Below are positions 6,397 through 8,234 of a stretch of DNA of 8,234 nt, in pieces. Location of the stretch: assembly GCA_021844725.1 (NCBI GenBank), contig JAKBSX010000093.1:1-8234 (forward strand). Direction: 5' to 3'. This stretch comes from Actinomycetes bacterium (lineage in GTDB: Bacteria > Actinomycetota > Acidimicrobiia > Acidimicrobiales > Acidimicrobiaceae). Under the pieces are notes generated by a model. It saw nothing but the letters and a program-made list of their open reading frames with translations. It made no database searches and was not told the origin of the DNA. Position 1 is the first letter of the stretch. Every line of letters begins with the position of its first letter. The position numbers and the translations under genes were made by a program.

Positions 6397-7098
6397 GTGA
6401 CAGACGAAAGTTCAGATGGTTCAGGATACAAAAAATTCCCAAACAGTAGAAAGAGCACAGGACCCCATTCCGAACGTGGAAACGTGGATCGCGATATTCG
6501 AGAAGAAATACTGCAACGAATTGCCGAAAACCCAGATATCAGACTATTGGACCTCGTTGAAACGATCTCCATGTCAGGTCATCACAAAAAATCCAGAGTC
6601 GCTCGTAATCTAATGTCTTTGGAAGATGAAGGAATCATATCATTGTCAGAATCGCAAACTTGTGAGACGATTCTCCAATTTGCGTTATCTCCGGATTCGA
6701 CTTGGTTTTTGACATCTGTTGCGGCCATTTCAGTATCTCTCGCACTGGTATTTGCGCCCATAGGTCTGTTTTCTATTTACTCAGAACCGGTATTATACCT
6801 CAAGTATCTCTTCGGAAGCGTCTTAGTCCTTTTTCTTCCGGGCTATGCCCTGATGGAGGCGCTCTATCCTAACAGATCTCCTTTCGACGATCTAACGAGA
6901 TTCACTCTGTCCTTCGTAATGAGTATTGCAATAACAGTCTTCGTTGGTCTGATTTTGGGAGATAGTCCACTGCGATTGGAGACTGAATCGATAGCTCTAG
7001 CTTTAGCTCTTTTTGTTGTAACCTTTCTGGTTATTGCGCTCAAAAGAAAATATGACTATTATTATATCACTCACCGTTTCAATCCCAAGTCCGCTTGA
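6397..7098 (+). CDS. HTH plus four-helix DUF1616 membrane protein
   Basis: 233 residues from a GTG 10 nt after the upstream stop. There is no ribosome binding site, so expression probably depends on the upstream gene; no other in-frame start precedes the HTH. A hydrophilic N-terminus (1-32) is followed by a winged-helix/HTH-like segment (~33-85, with DIREEILQRIAENPDIRLL, then SRVARNLMSLEDEG). Four transmembrane helices follow (~103-124, 132-156, 165-187, 195-216), with the FLPGYAL motif (146-152) and SPFDDLTRFTLSF typical of the N-terminal membrane part of DUF1616, then a basic tail. Many archaeal DUF1616 proteins carry this membrane part and the extracellular part in one chain. Here they sit in adjacent genes, implying that the two products assemble. 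The HTH faces the cytoplasm, so it could bind DNA near the membrane, or be a protein-interaction fold. Confidence 0.85.
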   Translation: MTDESSDGSGYKKFPNSRKSTGPHSERGNVDRDIREEILQRIAENPDIRLLDLVETISMSGHHKKSRVARNLMSLEDEGIISLSESQTCETILQFALSPDSTWFLTSVAAISVSLALVFAPIGLFSIYSEPVLYLKYLFGSVLVLFLPGYALMEALYPNRSPFDDLTRFTLSFVMSIAITVFVGLILGDSPLRLETESIALALALFVVTFLVIALKRKYDYYYITHRFNPKSA

Positions 7099-7104
7099 GT
7101 CTAG

Positions 7105-7323
7105 TCAACGTTCCTTTCTAAGAAATTCCCATCCGACGAAACAGACAAATGACACAGCGAAGGCAAAGACCGCGACCACATCCTCAGGTATGGGAATATA
7201 GATGGAAAGCGTTTGATATTGATGCGCAAAATCATAGATCAGATTATCAGCAACCACATAGCCCCACAAAATAAGAGAGTATATCCAGGTTCCTTTTAGG
7301 ACAGAACGAACAAAGTCACTCAT
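7105..7323 (-). CDS. Small two-helix membrane protein, probably translated from a leaderless mRNA
   Basis: 72 residues from an ATG. Two hydrophobic segments (~12-30, containing WIYSLILWGYVVADNLIYDF, and ~48-67, containing VVAVFAFAVSFVCFVGWEF) flank a short polar loop with YIPIPEDV, and the protein ends in a charged tail (LRKER). The Trp/Tyr/Phe-rich belts at the helix ends look like a genuine membrane protein. A TATA-like box centred ~25 nt before the ATG and the absence of a ribosome binding site suggest a leaderless transcript. It converges on the DUF1616 operon with only six bases between stop codons. The function is unknown; it may be an accessory membrane protein of archaea. I do not recognise a named family. 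Confidence 0.7.
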   Translation of the reverse strand: MSDFVRSVLKGTWIYSLILWGYVVADNLIYDFAHQYQTLSIYIPIPEDVVAVFAFAVSFVCFVGWEFLRKER

Positions 7324-7344
7324 GTTTTCAAATGATTCTTTCCC

Positions 7345-7352
7345 ATATATTA
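7345..7352 (-). promoter_or_regulatory. TATA box of the small membrane protein gene
   Basis: On the minus strand this reads TAATATAT, centred about 25 nt before the ATG at 7323. That is the spacing expected when transcription begins at the start codon itself. It is the best-placed TATA box in the window. Confidence 0.5.
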
Positions 7353-7383
7353 GTTGGAAGCATCTGTTCTGCTTGTAAAAGCT

Positions 7384-7440
7384 TCATGCAGGATGCTCGG
7401 CGCTGACTGTTCCGTCTATATCGATTAAGAATATCTTCAA
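7384..7440 (-). pseudogene. Possible N-terminal remnant of a HAD-family phosphatase
   Basis: From a TTG at 7440 the minus strand reads MKIFLIDIDGTVSAEHPA and then stops (TGA at 7386-7384). The hydrophobic strand followed by DIDGT(V) is the first catalytic motif of haloacid-dehalogenase-superfamily phosphatases, with the two aspartates correctly spaced, and it lies where such proteins usually begin. The frame is open upstream to 7533 (GTG candidate at 7482). The remaining ~200 residues of a HAD protein, with motifs II-IV, are absent. No ribosome binding site is seen. A chance match in a short open frame cannot be excluded. Confidence 0.35.
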
Positions 7441-7533
7441 ATCTTTGTCGCCAAATGTCTCTTCAAGAGGACGCAAGAACACGTAGGTAACAAGCTGGCA
7501 GCTTTCTTTCTGGATTGTTGAGCTTAGAGAACC

Positions 7534-7958
7534 TCATATGACACGCCATTTCTTGATCGACCTAGTAGTCTTTCTACGCTAATAAATAACATAACCTATG
7601 ATTGTTCGAATTCTTTCTACGAGAACCGAGTTATAGTAACGATGTGGTTGATGAAGATTACTGTGGCAGCGAGTAAACAATTTTCAGTATATCACGATCG
7701 TACAAGCCCCAAGGACAACTTTTCTGCAAATGCTAGTGTGCCTAGAATAGGTAGCCAGTCAGCTGGAAGCTCTTTGAGATTGCACTCGGGGAATTATGCA
7801 AAATAGATTCCGGTTTGATTAGCATTGATTTTCTTGTCAATTTCGGTCAGCGTGAAGTGTGATGTAAGAATGAGTAATTGCATTGAGCGCCGGAACTGTG
7901 AGTCCAACGGAAAATGTTCGATACGAATATTGGAATGATCAAGGATGGACGATTCTTA
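7534..7958. other. Intergenic stretch without a supported gene
   Basis: Only short open frames occur here, for example a 54-codon plus-strand frame at 7642-7806 and a ~50-codon minus-strand frame ending near 7800. Neither has a ribosome binding site, a well-placed TATA box or recognisable domain character. There is no tRNA-like fold, tandem repeat or transposase. Together with the HAD-like fragment next to it, the stretch may be decayed coding sequence. It lies downstream of the partial surface-protein gene. Confidence 0.4.
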
Positions 7959-8234
7959 CTATCCTATCCCGACTCGATTCTTGAGGCTTTGACGACCCTT
8001 CACGCACAGGATGAGTGATGTCGTTGCGAGGGCAACTGCGAGAACAAGTATCGTTGATCCGAGAAAGATTGGGTTTGCAAATGCCACTGCGGGAATGAAA
8101 CCGAGTACAGCCCCATGATGCTTGCCCCCATGTCCAAGTGGCAGTGGTGTTTGTGTCGCGGTAGTCGAAGTAGTTGTGGAAGATGTTGAAGCTGGTGGAT
8201 CATAGTAAGCAGTGTACGTGGCGCTGTGAAGTTC
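7959..8234 (-). CDS. C-terminal end of a third membrane-anchored surface protein (partial)
   Basis: The last 91 codons of a leftward gene whose start lies beyond the right edge. The frame is open from the last base to a TAG at 7961-7959, followed at once by an in-frame TAA. It begins with the last residues of the shared module (ATYTAYY, compare TTYTAYY in the phosphoesterase). A short Ser/Thr linker (residues ~15-29), a Gly/His-rich patch (LGHGGKHHG), a transmembrane helix (~56-78) and a basic tail (KGRQSLKNR) follow. The layout matches the other two anchored proteins, but the stalk is about 15 residues instead of 130-175, so its ectodomain would sit close to the membrane. The catalytic part, if any, is outside the window. 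An antiparallel-looking frame on the same strand at 8000-8203 is a shadow of this gene. Confidence 0.75.
   Translation of the reverse strand, partial: ELHSATYTAYYDPPASTSSTTTSTTATQTPLPLGHGGKHHGAVLGFIPAVAFANPIFLGSTILVLAVALATTSLILCVKGRQSLKNRVGIG

Noticed and set aside
6009..6572. Minus-strand frames at 6009-6224 and 6249-6572
   Set aside because: Antisense shadows of the two DUF1616 genes, whose plus-strand products match the family.
6416..6613. 65-codon plus-strand frame in the second DUF1616 gene
   Set aside because: Overlaps the HTH-coding region in another frame without any protein-like pattern.
7321..7386. Read-through fusion of the HAD fragment with the small membrane protein
   Set aside because: They are in the same frame, separated by one stop codon, but the joining residues look non-coding and the membrane protein has its own leaderless promoter.
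7642..7806. 54-codon plus-strand frame with an ATG
   Set aside because: No ribosome binding site, no well-placed TATA box and no recognisable sequence pattern.
7600..7960. tRNA-like GTTCGA motifs at about 7604 and 7918
   Set aside because: Flanking bases do not form a T-arm or acceptor stem.
8000..8203. 67-codon minus-strand frame rich in Gln, His and Leu
   Set aside because: Shadow of the partial surface-protein gene, whose frame gives module, Ser/Thr linker, membrane helix and basic tail.

Overview
The window looks archaeal, most likely from the Nitrososphaeria (Thaumarchaeota) or a close relative. The grounds are two proteins carrying the two parts of the archaeal DUF1616 membrane-protein family, long Ser/Thr stalks ending in a transmembrane anchor with a basic tail, A/T-rich TATA-like boxes 25-50 nt before starts, one apparently leaderless gene, and frequent GTG/TTG starts. 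The lineage is inferred from protein style, not proven. No tRNA, rRNA, CRISPR array or transposase is visible.

Left half (251-4295): two large convergent genes encode membrane-anchored ectoenzymes. The first is a PF04185-type phosphoesterase. The second is a clan GH-A glycoside hydrolase with both catalytic glutamates visible. The catalytic domains are unrelated, but both proteins share one layout: export signal, enzyme, short Ser/Thr linker, a ~90-residue beta-rich module, long Ser/Thr stalk, transmembrane helix, basic tail. The module is about 63% identical between them (46 of 73 ungapped positions, counted by eye).

Middle (4296-7098): a ~400-nt gene-free stretch with several stem-loops is followed by a small leftward gene for a probable winged-helix protein. 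Pointing the other way is a two-gene operon. Its first gene carries the extracellular C-terminal part of DUF1616 behind an exported helical region. Its second carries a cytoplasmic helix-turn-helix plus the four-helix DUF1616 membrane part. Together they look like a two-subunit transmembrane sensor/regulator.

Right part (7105-8234): a small, probably leaderless two-helix membrane protein is followed by ~635 nt with no intact gene. That stretch includes a short fragment matching the first motif of HAD-family phosphatases. At the edge lies the C-terminal end of a third anchored surface protein, which finishes with the same module ending (TYTAYY). The left edge also begins with an inverted, exact 26-nt copy of the first stalk, so the window appears to sit inside a larger cluster of surface-protein genes.

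Working picture (inference): the secreted enzymes act on phosphate esters and polysaccharides outside the cell, and the DUF1616 pair with its HTH is a candidate local sensor. No regulatory link between them is shown by the sequence.
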